A DNA stretch of 64,000 bases from Pseudomonas allokribbensis (GCF_014863605.1 NZ_CP062252.1:1807001-1871000), one strand, 5' to 3'; shown: positions 39,181-48,869, numbered from the stretch's first letter. A program made the numbers and translations. The notes: a model not told the origin generated them from the letters alone.

Positions 39181-39894
39181 TCAGCTGCCTTTGACAGGCT
39201 TGCCGTTGACCGTGCCGTCGAGGAGCATGATGTTGTACTCCTTGCCGTCGGTTTCGACCTGTTGCAGGCGGACCAGCAGGTAATCCCAGTCCTTGGCGAA
39301 CCACATCACGGTGGTGCGCTTGCTTTGTGTCGGGTCGCGCACGCGCTCGACCTTGATCGCGTCGATCTTGCCGGCCTTGGTCTCGACTTTCTCGGAGCCC
39401 AATACGCGGAAGTCATAGGTATCGACTTCACCGCCGTCGACCACTTGATAGCTCATGGTCTTCTTGCCGGAGGCGACGTCATGCTGCAGTGCCAGCTGGT
39501 AAGTGGACTTGTCGACCATGCCACGGTTCAGCGGGACTTTTACCGCGTCGCCGCGATCGGTGCCGGTGACCATCTTGGTGGTCCAGTCGAAGTCCAGGTC
39601 AGCCTTTTTCGCTTTACCCAGGCCGCCACGTTCGAAGTGGTAGGACTGCGGGAGCAGGGTGTCCTTGTCCAGGGTCAGGGTGCTTTCTTCGGACAGGCTG
39701 GCGATCATCATCGAAGCCTTGAAGGTGAGCTTCCAGACGCCGTTGGCTTCCTTGGTCAGGCTGCGTTCGGCAGTGCCGCTCATGGGCAACTGTTTCCAGT
39801 CGGCGGTGTAGCTGGCGGAGAACGGTTGAAGGTCTGCCGCCTGGGCGAATGGCAGGGCGAGCAGAGCGCAAGCGAAGAGCAGGGCGCGACGCAT
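39181..39894 (-). CDS. DUF3108 periplasmic protein
   Basis: A 237-residue exported protein of the DUF3108 family. The signal peptide MRRALLFACALLALPFAQA is cleaved before Ala-Asp. The mature part is beta-rich with LQPFSASYTADWKQLPMSGTA at the start, KLTFKASMMIASLSEES and ERVRDPTQSKRTTVMWFAKDW. Function is unknown; the fold is like lipocalin or LolA-type barrels. It follows purN by 8 bp on the same strand, so it is probably the last gene of purM-purN-DUF3108. Confidence 0.82.
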   Translation of the reverse strand: MRRALLFACALLALPFAQAADLQPFSASYTADWKQLPMSGTAERSLTKEANGVWKLTFKASMMIASLSEESTLTLDKDTLLPQSYHFERGGLGKAKKADLDFDWTTKMVTGTDRGDAVKVPLNRGMVDKSTYQLALQHDVASGKKTMSYQVVDGGEVDTYDFRVLGSEKVETKAGKIDAIKVERVRDPTQSKRTTVMWFAKDWDYLLVRLQQVETDGKEYNIMLLDGTVNGKPVKGS

Positions 39895-39902
39895 AAAATC
39901 TC

Positions 39903-40553
39903 CTAGTTTCGAATCAAGTGACCGCTGGCCCCAAGTAACTGGCCATCCAGTAAAGCACCTTGCTCGCCGAGGGTCAGCCGTCCTTCGGCAAACCAGCGTA
40001 CGGCCATCGGGTAGATCAGGTGTTCCTGAACGTGAACCCGTTGCGCCAGACTCTGCGGCGAATCGTGCAACTCTACCGGTATTACTGCCTGTACGACCAG
40101 TGGTCCGCCATCGAGTTCCTCGGTGACGAAGTGCACGGAGCAGCCGTGTTCGGCGTCGCCGGCCTCCAGCGCGCGCTGATGAGTGTGTAACCCTTTGTAT
40201 TTGGGTAGCAGCGACGGGTGGATGTTGAGCAGGCGACCCTGGTAATGACGGACGAAGTCAGCGCTGAGAATGCGCATGAACCCGGCCAGTACCACGAGTT
40301 TGGGCTTGAAGGCGTCGATCAGTTCGATCAGGGCGGCATCGAAGGCCTCGCGGCCTTCGAACCCCTTGTGATCCAGCGAGCGGGTGGCGATACCCGCGTC
40401 ACTGGCGCGTTGCAGGCCGTAAGCGTCGGCGCGGTTGGAAATCACCGCAGCGATGCGGACCGGGCTGTCGCCGGTCCGCGTGCTGTCGATCAGAGCCTGC
40501 AAGTTACTGCCGGTGCCGGACAGCAGCACCACGATATCACAGGTTGCGGACAT
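39903..40553 (-). CDS. purN: Phosphoribosylglycinamide formyltransferase
   Basis: A 216-residue enzyme that formylates GAR with 10-formyl-tetrahydrofolate in purine synthesis. Catalytic residues are N110 and H112 in LLNIHPSLLPKYKG and D148 in VTEELDGGP. The N-terminal nucleotide loop is LLSGTGSNLQAL. The start overlaps the purM stop by one base, so translation is coupled. Confidence 0.97.
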   Translation of the reverse strand: MSATCDIVVLLSGTGSNLQALIDSTRTGDSPVRIAAVISNRADAYGLQRASDAGIATRSLDHKGFEGREAFDAALIELIDAFKPKLVVLAGFMRILSADFVRHYQGRLLNIHPSLLPKYKGLHTHQRALEAGDAEHGCSVHFVTEELDGGPLVVQAVIPVELHDSPQSLAQRVHVQEHLIYPMAVRWFAEGRLTLGEQGALLDGQLLGASGHLIRN

Positions 40554-41611
40554 TAATGAGCCTTAAGGTTCTGCAGATCAACCTGGGCAGCGCCTTCGGC
40601 GGCAGCAGCGATCTGGCCGATGACCCAAGGCTGCTCGCCAGCGTCACGCAGGGTGTTCAAGGCAACTTCAACGTGCTCCTGAGCCACGCAGATCACCATG
40701 CCCACGCCGCAGTTCAGCACGCGGTGCATCTCGGTTTCGTCAACGTTGCCTTTCTCTTGCAGCCAGTCGAAGACGGCCGGGCGAGTCCAGCTGGCCACGT
40801 CAACCACCGCCTGAGCGCCTTTTGGCAGAACGCGCGGGATGTTGTCCAGCAGGCCGCCACCGGTGATGTGGGCCATGGCTTTGACAGCGCCGGTATCCTT
40901 GATCAGCTTGAGCAGCGGCTTCACGTAGATGCGGGTCGGGGCCATCAGCAGTTCGGTCAGCGGCTTGCCGTCGAGCTGAACGGTTTCGATGTCGGCACCG
41001 GACACTTCGATGATCTTGCGGATCAGCGAGTAGCCGTTGGAGTGCGGGCCGGACGATGGCAGGGCGATCAGGGCATCACCGGTAGCGACTTTCGAGCCGT
41101 CGATGATTTCCGCTTTTTCCACGACGCCGACGCAGAAGCCGGCCAGGTCGTAGTCTTCGCCTTCGTACATGCCAGGCATTTCAGCGGTTTCGCCGCCAAC
41201 CAGGGAGCAGCCAGCCAGTTCGCAGCCTGCACCGATACCGGTGACGACGGTGGCGGCAACATCAACGTTCAGCTTGCCGGTGGCGTAGTAGTCGAGGAAG
41301 AACAGCGGCTCGGCGCCGCACACCACCAGATCGTTGACGCACATGGCGACCAGGTCCTGGCCGATGCTGTCGTGCTTGTTCAGGTTCAGCGCCAGGCGCA
41401 GCTTGGTGCCGACGCCGTCGGTGCCGGAAACCAGTACTGGCTGTTTGTAGCCGGCCGGGATTTCGCAGAGGGCGCCGAAACCGCCCAGGCCGCCCATGAC
41501 TTCCGGGCGCGCAGTGCGCTTGGCGACGCTCTTGATGCGTTCGACCAATGCTTCACCGGCGTCGATGTCTACACCGGCGTCCTTGTAGCTCAGGGAGGGT
41601 TGCTTGCTCAT
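40553..41611 (-). CDS. purM: Phosphoribosylformylglycinamidine cyclo-ligase (AIR synthetase)
   Basis: A 352-residue ATP-dependent cyclase, step five of purine synthesis. It has [19 protein letters not shown] at the N-terminus, [40 protein letters not shown] and [19 protein letters not shown], all PurM marks. The [10 protein letters not shown] start was taken by family length; an ATG 28 codons upstream is unlikely. It heads the purM-purN pair. Confidence 0.97.
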   Translation of the reverse strand: MSKQPSLSYKDAGVDIDAGEALVERIKSVAKRTARPEVMGGLGGFGALCEIPAGYKQPVLVSGTDGVGTKLRLALNLNKHDSIGQDLVAMCVNDLVVCGAEPLFFLDYYATGKLNVDVAATVVTGIGAGCELAGCSLVGGETAEMPGMYEGEDYDLAGFCVGVVEKAEIIDGSKVATGDALIALPSSGPHSNGYSLIRKIIEVSGADIETVQLDGKPLTELLMAPTRIYVKPLLKLIKDTGAVKAMAHITGGGLLDNIPRVLPKGAQAVVDVASWTRPAVFDWLQEKGNVDETEMHRVLNCGVGMVICVAQEHVEVALNTLRDAGEQPWVIGQIAAAAEGAAQVDLQNLKAH

Positions 41612-41986
41612 GATCCAGGCCTTTAGGGGAGGGGATTCAGGGGTAACGACCGAGTCCAGCGGGAACGCCGAAAACGACAGAGGCGATTGCCTCACGCGAA
41701 ATCGATGTGCCCGGCTGTTGCCGGTCTGCGAAGGCGCGCGATTTTATCAGGCTTGAGGGGCAGCGGCCATCCTCACGCCGACGGGCAGGGGCATATCGGC
41801 CGAAAAATTTTGCAATTGATGCTTCGGGTGACATCACAGGTGCCTGTATAAGGAACCGTCTATCGTTAGGGCTGTGCAAAAACTTATCGCCAGCGTGTGA
41901 ATGTTTTGCAACGGCCAGTGGTCACAGGCTTGCTCAATCCGGTTCACGCGGCCTGTTCCAGCCGCTCTTGTCGACGGGAATTCTCC
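41612..41986. other. Divergent gap between purM and the DUF2066 gene
   Basis: 375 bp with no credible gene. It must hold the purM promoter and the DUF2066 promoter. GTATAAG near 41850 is the best -10-like word, but I find no well-spaced -35. I also see no clear PurR-type palindrome. Confidence 0.6.
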
Positions 41987-43039
41987 ATGCGTTTGTGTAA
42001 ATTGCTGTTAGTGGGTTGCTTGTCTCTGGTCAGCCTGGCGAGCCAGGCCGAAAACGTCAAAGGTCTTTATCAGGTGCGCGAACCGGTCAACGGCCAGTCG
42101 CCGGAGGAGCGTGATCGCGCCACTCAGTCCGCGCTCGACACGCTGGTGCTGCGTCTCACCGGCGACCCGAAGGCGCCGCAGAACCCCGGGCTGGCGCCGA
42201 TTCGCAAGGACCCACAGCAGATCATCAGTCAGTTCGGCTTCGATGCCGGGCCACCGGAGGTATTGAAAGTTGATTTCGACCCGGCCACCACCGAGCAGGC
42301 ATTGCGCCGTGCCGGGCTGGCGCTGTGGGGGGTGAGTCGGCCGTCGATCCTGAGCTGGTGGCTGAACGACTCCGCCGAAGGCTCAAGCCTGGTGGGCGAC
42401 GGTCAGGCCAGTGCCGCGCCATTGCGGCGTGCCGCCCAGCACCGAGGGTTGCCGTTGCGCCTGCCGCTGGCGGATCTGAGCGAGCAACTGGTCGCGACCG
42501 CGCCGACGCTTGAAGGCACCGATCCCGCGCCGCTGCATGCAGCGTCTGAACGCTACAACGCTGACGCCTTGCTCGCCGTGCATGCCCGCGAAGAAGGCGG
42601 TCAGTGGCAAGCCAAATGGCATTTGTGGCTGGGAGATCAAAAGGAAGCGGGCAGCGTGCAAGGGGCTGATCAAGCCGCTGTTGCCGATGCCGTGATGCTG
42701 GCGGTCGCCGAGCGCCTGGCGCCTCGTTTTGTCGCCAAGCCGGGCGCTTCGGGTCAGCAGACTCTGGAAGTGCAAGGCATGAATCTGGAGCATTACGCGA
42801 CGTTGCTGCGGATGCTCGAACCCTTTGGTGTGCGTCTGCAGAGTGTCGATGCCGATCGCATTGTGTATCGGGTGAACGGCAGTGCCGATCAGTTGCGGGC
42901 GCAGTTGTCGCTGGCGAAATTGCAGGAAATGCCGGCTGAGGCAGCTCCGGTGGCTCCGCAACCCGCAGTGCCGGGTGGTGCGCCTGTCGTTGCGCCGGCA
43001 CCGATACCTGCGGCGCCGTTGTTGCGGTTTCGCTGGTAG
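41987..43039 (+). CDS. DUF2066 exported protein
   Basis: A 350-residue protein of the DUF2066 family. The signal peptide MRLCKLLLVGCLSLVSLASQA is followed by ENVKGLYQVREPV and RALDTLVLRLTG-like family sequence. The C-terminal 35 residues are a Pro/Ala-rich low-complexity tail. The ATG was placed at the signal peptide; an upstream ATG adds a non-hydrophobic extension. In pseudomonads this gene commonly lies between purM and the PerM/hda genes, as here. Function is unknown. Confidence 0.78.
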   Translation: MRLCKLLLVGCLSLVSLASQAENVKGLYQVREPVNGQSPEERDRATQSALDTLVLRLTGDPKAPQNPGLAPIRKDPQQIISQFGFDAGPPEVLKVDFDPATTEQALRRAGLALWGVSRPSILSWWLNDSAEGSSLVGDGQASAAPLRRAAQHRGLPLRLPLADLSEQLVATAPTLEGTDPAPLHAASERYNADALLAVHAREEGGQWQAKWHLWLGDQKEAGSVQGADQAAVADAVMLAVAERLAPRFVAKPGASGQQTLEVQGMNLEHYATLLRMLEPFGVRLQSVDADRIVYRVNGSADQLRAQLSLAKLQEMPAEAAPVAPQPAVPGGAPVVAPAPIPAAPLLRFRW

Positions 43040-43075
43040 GTTTTTCTTTCATATATAGAAGCAATGGAGTGTTAC

Positions 43076-44149
43076 ATGGCCGATACGCGGCGTTGGTTCT
43101 GGCTCGGTGGGGTGCTCCTGCTTTGCGCGTTTGTCTGGTTGCTGCATCCGATCCTCACGCCGTTTCTGGTGGCGCTGTTGCTCGCTTATCTGTTCGACCC
43201 TTTGGTGGATCGTCTTGAGCGACTTGGCTTGTCCCGTACCTGGGGCGTGATTGCGGTGTTTGCCTTGTTCACCCTGATCGTCACCACGTTGCTGCTGGTG
43301 CTGGTGCCGATGCTCGCCAAGCAGTTACTGCGACTGTATGAGCTGGCACCGCAGATGCTCGACTGGCTGCAGCACACAGCACTGCCGTGGGCGCAGTCGA
43401 AGCTGGGGCTGTCGGAGGGCTTCTGGAAATTCGACAAGGTCAAGGCGGCGATCACCGAACACATGGGCCAGACCACCGACATCGTCGGTGTGGTGCTGAG
43501 TCAGGCCACGGCCTCAAGTCTGGCGCTGATCGGCTGGTTGGCGAATCTGGTGCTGATCCCGGTGGTGAGTTTCTACTTGCTGCGCGACTGGGACGTGATG
43601 ATGGCCAAGATCCGCAGCCTGTTGCCGCGTGACCGCGAAGAGCGTGTAGTGGCTCTGGCCGGCGAGTGTCACGAGGTGCTTGGCGCTTTCGTGCGCGGCC
43701 AGTTGCTGGTGATGCTGGCGTTGGGCGTGATCTATGCGGCGGGCCTGATGATTGTCGGTCTGGAGCTGGGCCTGTTGATCGGCCTGATCGCCGGTCTGGC
43801 GGCCATCGTGCCTTATATGGGGTTTGTGATCGGGATCGGCGCGGCGCTGATTGCCGGGCTGTTCCAGTTCGGTGGTGATCTGTATCCGATGATCGGGATC
43901 GTGGCGGTGTTCATGGTCGGTCAGGCATTGGAGGGCATGGTGCTGACGCCATTGCTGGTGGGTGATCGAATCGGTTTGCATCCGGTGGCGGTGATCTTTG
44001 CGATCCTGGCCGGCGGCGAGTTGTTCGGTTTCACCGGTGTGCTGCTGGCGTTGCCGGTGGCGGCGGTGATCATGGTGTTGGTGCGCCACGTCCATGACTT
44101 GTACAAAGACTCCGACATTTATAGCGGAGTGGATGATCCGAAGCTGTAA
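43076..44149 (+). CDS. AI-2E/PerM family transporter-like membrane protein
   Basis: A 357-residue inner-membrane protein of the AI-2E exporter (PerM) family. It has eight or so helices, with tandem ones near 10-60 and 60-80, a soluble loop (about 85-150), and a C-terminal helix group. Motifs are LVALLLAYLFDPLVDRLER-like at the start and GELFGFTGVLLALPVAAVIM at the end. A TGGAG ribosome-binding site precedes the ATG at MADTRRWFW; an ATG four codons upstream is possible. The substrate is not predictable. It is followed by 219 bp and then hda. Confidence 0.88.
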   Translation: MADTRRWFWLGGVLLLCAFVWLLHPILTPFLVALLLAYLFDPLVDRLERLGLSRTWGVIAVFALFTLIVTTLLLVLVPMLAKQLLRLYELAPQMLDWLQHTALPWAQSKLGLSEGFWKFDKVKAAITEHMGQTTDIVGVVLSQATASSLALIGWLANLVLIPVVSFYLLRDWDVMMAKIRSLLPRDREERVVALAGECHEVLGAFVRGQLLVMLALGVIYAAGLMIVGLELGLLIGLIAGLAAIVPYMGFVIGIGAALIAGLFQFGGDLYPMIGIVAVFMVGQALEGMVLTPLLVGDRIGLHPVAVIFAILAGGELFGFTGVLLALPVAAVIMVLVRHVHDLYKDSDIYSGVDDPKL

Positions 44150-44368
44150 GGCGAGGGAGGGGCGCCCGGTGGATTGCCGGGTTGGCCCGTCTCATGCAGG
44201 CAATGCTGGCACTCGTGCGCCAAAGAAACTGTCATAAAACCAGCGTGTTAACGCAAACCTTTGATTTTGCTTGGGGTCTGTCGCATTGTGCGCTCCGCTT
44301 CACGGGTATAAACTTCGCACACTTTACACAGAGGCCACTAACGGTTCCTTGGGAACTGTTCAGTCAGC

Positions 44369-45073
44369 ATGAAACCGATTCAGCTGCCCCTAGGTGTGCG
44401 TCTGCGTGACGACGCCACCTTCATCAACTACTACCCAGGCGCCAATGCCGCTGCACTCGGCTATGTCGAGCGTCTATGCGAAGCCGACGCCGGCTGGACC
44501 GAAAGCCTCATCTATCTGTGGGGCAAGCACGGGGTAGGGCGTACGCATCTGTTGCAGGCCGCGTGCCTGCGTTTCGAACAGATGGGCGAGCCGGCGGTGT
44601 ACCTGCCGCTGGCCGAGTTGATGGATCGCGGCATCGAAATCCTCGACAACCTCGAACAGTACGAACTGGTCTGTCTGGACGACTTGCAGGTGATCGCCGG
44701 CAAGGCCGACTGGGAAGAGGCGATGTTTCACCTGTTCAACCGTCTGCGCGACAGCGGTCGCCGCTTGTTGATCGCCGCTTCAACCTCGCCACGTGAATTG
44801 CCGGTAAAACTGGCGGATTTGAAATCGCGCCTGACCCTGGCGCTGATTTTCCAGATGCGTCCTCTCTCCGATGAAGACAAATTGCGTGCCCTGCAATTGC
44901 GTGCATCCCGTCGCGGTCTGCATCTGACCGATGAAGTCGGGCATTTTATTTTGACTCGCGGGACCCGCAGCATGAGCGCGCTTTTTGACCTGCTCGAGCA
45001 GCTCGATCAGGCCTCTTTGCAGGCTCAGCGCAAGCTGACCATTCCCTTCCTGAAAGAAACCCTGGGCTGGTAA
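44369..45073 (+). CDS. hda: DnaA regulatory inactivator Hda
   Basis: A 234-residue AAA+ protein that, bound to the sliding clamp, stimulates DnaA-ATP hydrolysis and so limits replication initiation. The N-terminal clamp-binding motif QLPLGV (5-10) is clear. The nucleotide motif is GKHGVGRTHLL, with Arg in place of the usual Walker lysine, as is normal for Hda. Sensor-type sequences LVCLDDLQVIAG and LKSRLTLALIFQM follow. The ATG has no strong ribosome-binding site; an AACGGTTCC/GGAACTGTT inverted repeat lies just upstream (44340-44360). Confidence 0.93.
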   Translation: MKPIQLPLGVRLRDDATFINYYPGANAAALGYVERLCEADAGWTESLIYLWGKHGVGRTHLLQAACLRFEQMGEPAVYLPLAELMDRGIEILDNLEQYELVCLDDLQVIAGKADWEEAMFHLFNRLRDSGRRLLIAASTSPRELPVKLADLKSRLTLALIFQMRPLSDEDKLRALQLRASRRGLHLTDEVGHFILTRGTRSMSALFDLLEQLDQASLQAQRKLTIPFLKETLGW

Positions 45074-45221
45074 AACCGGGGCTTTCAGCGGGTTTCGGCA
45101 TATTTCAGGCGCCAGAAAATCCGCTTTCCTGTGCACTGCGCAGGCCGCGTCTCGATTCAAATAGGCTTAAGCGCTTAGATGTAAACGAGAAACCGAGAAG
45201 TCACAAAAAGATCGATTGAAT

Positions 45222-45250
45222 TTGCAAATGAGGCTGATAGCGGGCATAGT
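45222..45250 (+). promoter_or_regulatory. Sigma-70-like promoter of the first NlpC/P60 gene
   Basis: TTGCAA (45222-45227), 17-bp spacer, CATAGT (45245-45250). The leader would be about 30 nt. Confidence 0.55.
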
Positions 45251-45287
45251 CTCGGCTTCTTTACAACTATCAGCCACGGTCGTGCCC

Positions 45288-45905
45288 ATGCTAAAGCGCT
45301 TCGCACCCCTCGTGCCTCTCGCACTCGTCACCCTGTTGTTCGGTTGCGCTGCTCATTCACCTGTTAATCAAGAGCAGCAACAGGCTAAAAATTCTGCCAC
45401 CGCTCAGTCTTCCGTTATTTATCAGGAAGAGCTGGACACCGAGAAAGAACTCGCCGCTTTCAACGGCAAGAAGCCTTATCAGCTTCCGGTTCTGGCAGAC
45501 AGTATTCTTGAACGCGGCATGTCCCTGATCGGTACCCGTTACCGTTTCGGCGGTACCTCTGAAGCCGGGTTCGATTGCAGCGGTTTCATCGGCTATCTGT
45601 TCCGCGAAGAAGCCGGCATGAACCTGCCGCGCTCCACCCGCGAAATGATCAACGTGGATGCTCCGCTGGTATCGCGCAGCAACCTCGAGCCGGGCGACCT
45701 GCTGTTCTTCGCCACCAATGGTCGTCGCGGTCGTGTAAGCCACGCCGGGATCTACCTGGGCGACAACCAGTTCATCCACTCCAGCAGTCGTCGCAGTGGC
45801 GGTGTCCGCATCGACAGCCTGGGTGACAGCTACTGGAGCAAGACCTTCATCGAAGCCAAGCGCGCTTTGGCGAACGCTCCAACCGTGGTTACCGCTCGCA
45901 AGTAA
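45288..45905 (+). CDS. NlpC/P60 lipoprotein peptidoglycan endopeptidase (first copy)
   Basis: A 205-residue lipoprotein. The signal MLKRFAPLVPLALVTLLFGC gives a lipobox FGC with lipid on Cys20. After a Gln-rich linker the NlpC/P60 domain (about 75-195) carries catalytic Cys97 in GFDCSGFIGYLF and His152 in VSHAGIYLGDNQ. It should cleave cell-wall peptide bonds (gamma-glutamyl-diaminopimelate type) as E. coli MepS does. The start was chosen by the lipobox; the ribosome-binding site is weak. A close paralogue follows about 220 bp downstream. Confidence 0.9.
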   Translation: MLKRFAPLVPLALVTLLFGCAAHSPVNQEQQQAKNSATAQSSVIYQEELDTEKELAAFNGKKPYQLPVLADSILERGMSLIGTRYRFGGTSEAGFDCSGFIGYLFREEAGMNLPRSTREMINVDAPLVSRSNLEPGDLLFFATNGRRGRVSHAGIYLGDNQFIHSSSRRSGGVRIDSLGDSYWSKTFIEAKRALANAPTVVTARK

Positions 45906-45992
45906 TCTCGCCTTGGTCGCCACGCTCGTGGCGACAAGCGGTCCTTCAGGGGCAATAGACTTAAACTTTACAAGGTGAAGTTAAAGTCTTAC

Positions 45993-46020
45993 TTGAAGTT
46001 TGCCGCGTAGCCGCTAGAAT
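45993..46020 (+). promoter_or_regulatory. Sigma-70-like promoter between the NlpC/P60 genes
   Basis: TTGAAG (45993-45998), 16-bp spacer, TAGAAT (46015-46020). Transcription would begin near 46027, only about 14 nt before a strong terminator-type hairpin. Confidence 0.55.
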
Positions 46021-46040
46021 CCTGATCTATATTGATGGCA

Positions 46041-46075
46041 AACCGCCTGCGTCCCAACGCAGGCGGTTTTGTTTT
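46041..46075 (+). terminator. Strong hairpin with T-run, in the leader of the second NlpC/P60 gene
   Basis: A perfect 12-bp stem AACCGCCTGCGT / ACGCAGGCGGTT with a CCCA loop and TTTTGTTTT tail. It lies downstream of the promoter at 45993-46020 and 49 bp before the next gene. It may end the first gene's transcript, release a ~45-nt RNA, or act as an attenuator. Confidence 0.8.
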
Positions 46076-46123
46076 CTGTCGAATCGGCAGTAAAAGCCGC
46101 AGCCAGATCAGGATGTTCTGCTT

Positions 46124-46660
46124 ATGACGATGCCGGCCCGCCTCGCCCTGATGTTCTTCGCAGCGCTGCTCAGCGCTTGCGCCAGTCGCACTCCGCCGCC
46201 AGCCCCTGTGGTTCGCGCGCCGATTGTGTTCGGATCCTCCCAGGCTTTTTCTCCCGCTGCCGAAGACGTGCTGTTCCGTGCGCTCGGGCTGGTGGGCACG
46301 CCTTATCGCTGGGGCGGCAACACGCCGGACTCGGGCTTCGATTGCAGTGGCCTGATCGGTTTTGTCTACCGCGATGCGGCCGGTATCAGCCTGCCGCGTT
46401 CGACGCGCGAGTTGATCGTCATGCAGGCGCCGAATGTCGGCAAGGAGGGTTTGCAGACCGGCGACCTGATCTTCTTCGCCACCAATGGCGGCTCTCAGGT
46501 CAGCCATGCGGGGATTTACGTCGGGGAAGGGCGCTTCGTTCACGCACCGGCCACCGGCGGCACGGTGAAGCTGGACAGCCTGTCGAAAGCGTATTGGCAG
46601 AAGGCCTACCTGAGTGCCAAGCGTGTTCTGCAGCCGGAGCATCTGGCGCATAACCCGTAG
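46124..46660 (+). CDS. NlpC/P60 lipoprotein peptidoglycan endopeptidase (second copy)
   Basis: A 178-residue lipoprotein. The signal MTMPARLALMFFAALLSAC ends in lipobox LSAC (Cys19). The NlpC/P60 domain has catalytic Cys74 in GFDCSGLIGFVY and His128 in VSHAGIYVGEGR, aligning along its length with the preceding gene, so the two are tandem paralogues. It has a shorter linker than the first copy. An AGGA lies 12 bases upstream of the ATG, and a second ATG two codons in is equally possible. A separate role is likely, as the two have different leader structures. Confidence 0.9.
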   Translation: MTMPARLALMFFAALLSACASRTPPPAPVVRAPIVFGSSQAFSPAAEDVLFRALGLVGTPYRWGGNTPDSGFDCSGLIGFVYRDAAGISLPRSTRELIVMQAPNVGKEGLQTGDLIFFATNGGSQVSHAGIYVGEGRFVHAPATGGTVKLDSLSKAYWQKAYLSAKRVLQPEHLAHNP

Positions 46661-46674
46661 TCATCCGAAGCAAT

Positions 46675-46716
46675 AAAAAACCTGTGGGAGCACATTGGCT
46701 CCTACAGGTTTTTTTG
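46675..46716. terminator. Bidirectional rho-independent terminator
   Basis: AAAAAACCTGT-GGAGC / GCTCC-ACAGGTTTTTTT with one mismatch and an ACATTG loop, between convergent genes. Confidence 0.9.
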
Positions 46717-46729
46717 TTTCAGGGCCGGG

Positions 46730-48043
46730 CTATTTAGCCGCCGAAACTCGCCACACCTTGTTCCCCACATCATCCGCCACCAGCAATCCACCTTGCTGGT
46801 CGATCACCACGCCGACCGGGCGCCCCAAAGCGTTCTCGTCCTTGTCGAGGAAGCCGGTCAGCACGTCCACTGGCGTTCCGCTCGGTTTGCCTGCGGCAAA
46901 CGGGACGAAGATCACCTTGTAGCCACTGTGCGGCTTGCGATTCCACGAGCCATGCTGGCCGATGAACGCGCCCTCCTTGAATTGTGCTGGCAACGCGTTG
47001 CCCTCGGCGAACGTCAGCCCCAGTGAGGCGGTATGCGGGCCTACGGCGTAGTCGGGAGCGATGGCCTTGGCCACCATCTCTGGCTGTTGTGGTTCGACGC
47101 GGACATCGACATGCTGGCCGTAATAGCTGAATGGCCAGCCATAAAACCCGCCGTCCTTGACCGAGGTGATGTAGTCCGGCACCAGGTCGCTGCCGATCTC
47201 GTCCCGTTCGTTCACCGCTGTCCACAGCGCGCCGCTTTTGGGTTCCCAGGCCAGACCGTTGGGATTGCGAATGCCCGAGGCGAAAATCCGATGGTTGCCG
47301 GTCGCGCGGTCCACTTCCCAGATTGCCGCCCGACCTTCTTCCTGATCCAGGCCATTCTCGCCGACGTTACTGTTCGAGCCGACGGTGACGTACAGCTTGC
47401 TGCCGTCCTTGCTGGCAATGACGTTCTTGGTCCAGTGGTGGTTGAGCGGGCCACCCGGCAGATCCACGACCTTGATCGGCTGGCTCTTGATCTCGGTTGT
47501 GCCGGGTTCGTAGTGAAAGCGCAGCAAACGGTCGGTGTCGGCAACATACAGATCGTTGCCGACCAGCGTCATGCCGAACGGTGAGTTGAGGTTTTGCAGA
47601 AACACCGTGCGCGTTTCCGCCACGCCATCGTGATCGGCGTCACGCAGCAGGGTAATGCGATTCGGGCTGGGAACCCCGGCGCCCGCACGGCCCATGACTT
47701 TTTTCATCACCCAGCCGCGTATGCCTTTGCCATCGTCCGGTTTCGGCGGGGCATTGGTTTCCGCCACCAACACATCGCCATTGGGCAGCACGTAGAGCCA
47801 GCGCGGGTGATCGAGGTTTTCGGCAAACGCCGCCACCTGAGTGCCTGCCGCTGGTGTCGGTTTCGTGCCGGCCGGCCAGCCGATCGCCGGGGCGATGTTC
47901 ACCGTCGGGATCAGGGTCTTGTTCGGTTCGGGCAGTTTGGGGGACGGGCCGGTGCCGTCCGAGACTTGCAGGCTGGAGGATTCACCACAGGCGGTGAGCC
48001 CTCCGGCGAGTGCGATGACGAAAACGAGCTGGGGCTTGCGCAT
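46730..48043 (-). CDS. Lipoprotein of the PQQ-type sugar (sorbosone) dehydrogenase family
   Basis: A 437-residue exported lipoprotein. The signal [19 protein letters not shown] ends in lipobox LTAC (Cys19). The rest is a beta-propeller of the soluble glucose/sorbosone dehydrogenase type: [43 protein letters not shown], and a late [19 protein letters not shown]. Family members use PQQ to oxidise aldose sugars in the periplasm. Several are orphans with unknown substrates, so I do not give a gene symbol. No pqq gene is nearby. Confidence 0.85.
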   Translation of the reverse strand: MRKPQLVFVIALAGGLTACGESSSLQVSDGTGPSPKLPEPNKTLIPTVNIAPAIGWPAGTKPTPAAGTQVAAFAENLDHPRWLYVLPNGDVLVAETNAPPKPDDGKGIRGWVMKKVMGRAGAGVPSPNRITLLRDADHDGVAETRTVFLQNLNSPFGMTLVGNDLYVADTDRLLRFHYEPGTTEIKSQPIKVVDLPGGPLNHHWTKNVIASKDGSKLYVTVGSNSNVGENGLDQEEGRAAIWEVDRATGNHRIFASGIRNPNGLAWEPKSGALWTAVNERDEIGSDLVPDYITSVKDGGFYGWPFSYYGQHVDVRVEPQQPEMVAKAIAPDYAVGPHTASLGLTFAEGNALPAQFKEGAFIGQHGSWNRKPHSGYKVIFVPFAAGKPSGTPVDVLTGFLDKDENALGRPVGVVIDQQGGLLVADDVGNKVWRVSAAK

Positions 48044-48109
48044 TACTGATCTTCCCTATGAATGCATTCCTAATCATAGAGAAGTGCGCAAGCCCGATGG
48101 TTCCACCCC

Positions 48110-48694
48110 TCAGCCGCGAGCTTCCTTGAACAGCACGGCAATGCCGGGGTGGTAGTTGCCGGCCTCGCTGCGCAATTTGCGATAGGCGTAGGGGAAATAC
48201 CAGGCGACGGCGCAGGTGTGTTCCTTTTGCAGGTCGTCGACCATGTCCTGCAGTTCTTCGGGGCTGGCGCTGTGTTGGGCTTTCTGTGGGGCGACGAACA
48301 GGCAGCCGAGCTTGAGATCGCTGGCGTAGCTGATGCGCTTGGCGTCGCTGGTGATATCGGCCAGGGCCTGGGTCAGATTCAGGCTGTTGACGCGCGGCCA
48401 GCGTTGCGTCGCCTGGATGTAGGCGCGATCTTCGGCGCCGGCCAGGAACAGGTCGGCGCGGGCATTGCGCTCGCCTTCCTCGTTCTGCTTGCGGGTGGCG
48501 GTGTCGCGCAGGGTGACCAGTTCGGCCATCCACGCGGCGGCGGACAACAGGCCGAGGTTGGCTTTTTCGTCGTGCCAGTACGGCGTGTCGTTGTCGCCGC
48601 GCACGGCGTTGTAGCGGTCGATACAGTCAAACCAGCGTTCCAGCACCGGGCGCAGGAATTCCAGCCGCGGATTGCTGATGATCATGCCTTGCAT
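48110..48694 (-). CDS. Conserved-looking protein of unknown function
   Basis: A 194-residue soluble protein without signal or membrane segment. It is rich in Trp/Tyr/Arg, with NPRLEFLRPVLERWFDCIDRY, TPYWHDEKANLGLLSAAAWM and CAVAWYFPYAYRKLRSEAGNYHPG. I do not recognise a family. The MQGMIISNPR start has an AAGGGAG ribosome-binding site; an ATG 16 codons upstream does not. Codon use is like the neighbours, so it is probably a real host gene. It runs away from the riboswitch-led cob operon. Confidence 0.6.
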   Translation of the reverse strand: MQGMIISNPRLEFLRPVLERWFDCIDRYNAVRGDNDTPYWHDEKANLGLLSAAAWMAELVTLRDTATRKQNEEGERNARADLFLAGAEDRAYIQATQRWPRVNSLNLTQALADITSDAKRISYASDLKLGCLFVAPQKAQHSASPEELQDMVDDLQKEHTCAVAWYFPYAYRKLRSEAGNYHPGIAVLFKEARG

Positions 48695-48869
48695 GGTGCT
48701 CTCCCTTGTTATTGTGATGTGCTCTCTGCATTCAAAAAGCATGGCTCTTTGATATCACTGCTGACAGTGTGGCACAAGATTGGCGTCAGATAATTGATCG
48801 ACGGCAGTTATTCGCTTTCAGGGGGCCTCTTCATTTGACGCTCCACCCCCAACCCTCTAACCTTCGCGG

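Noticed and set aside
44369-45073. Degenerate Walker A (Arg in place of Lys) in Hda
   Set aside because: Usual in Hda proteins; not evidence of inactivation.
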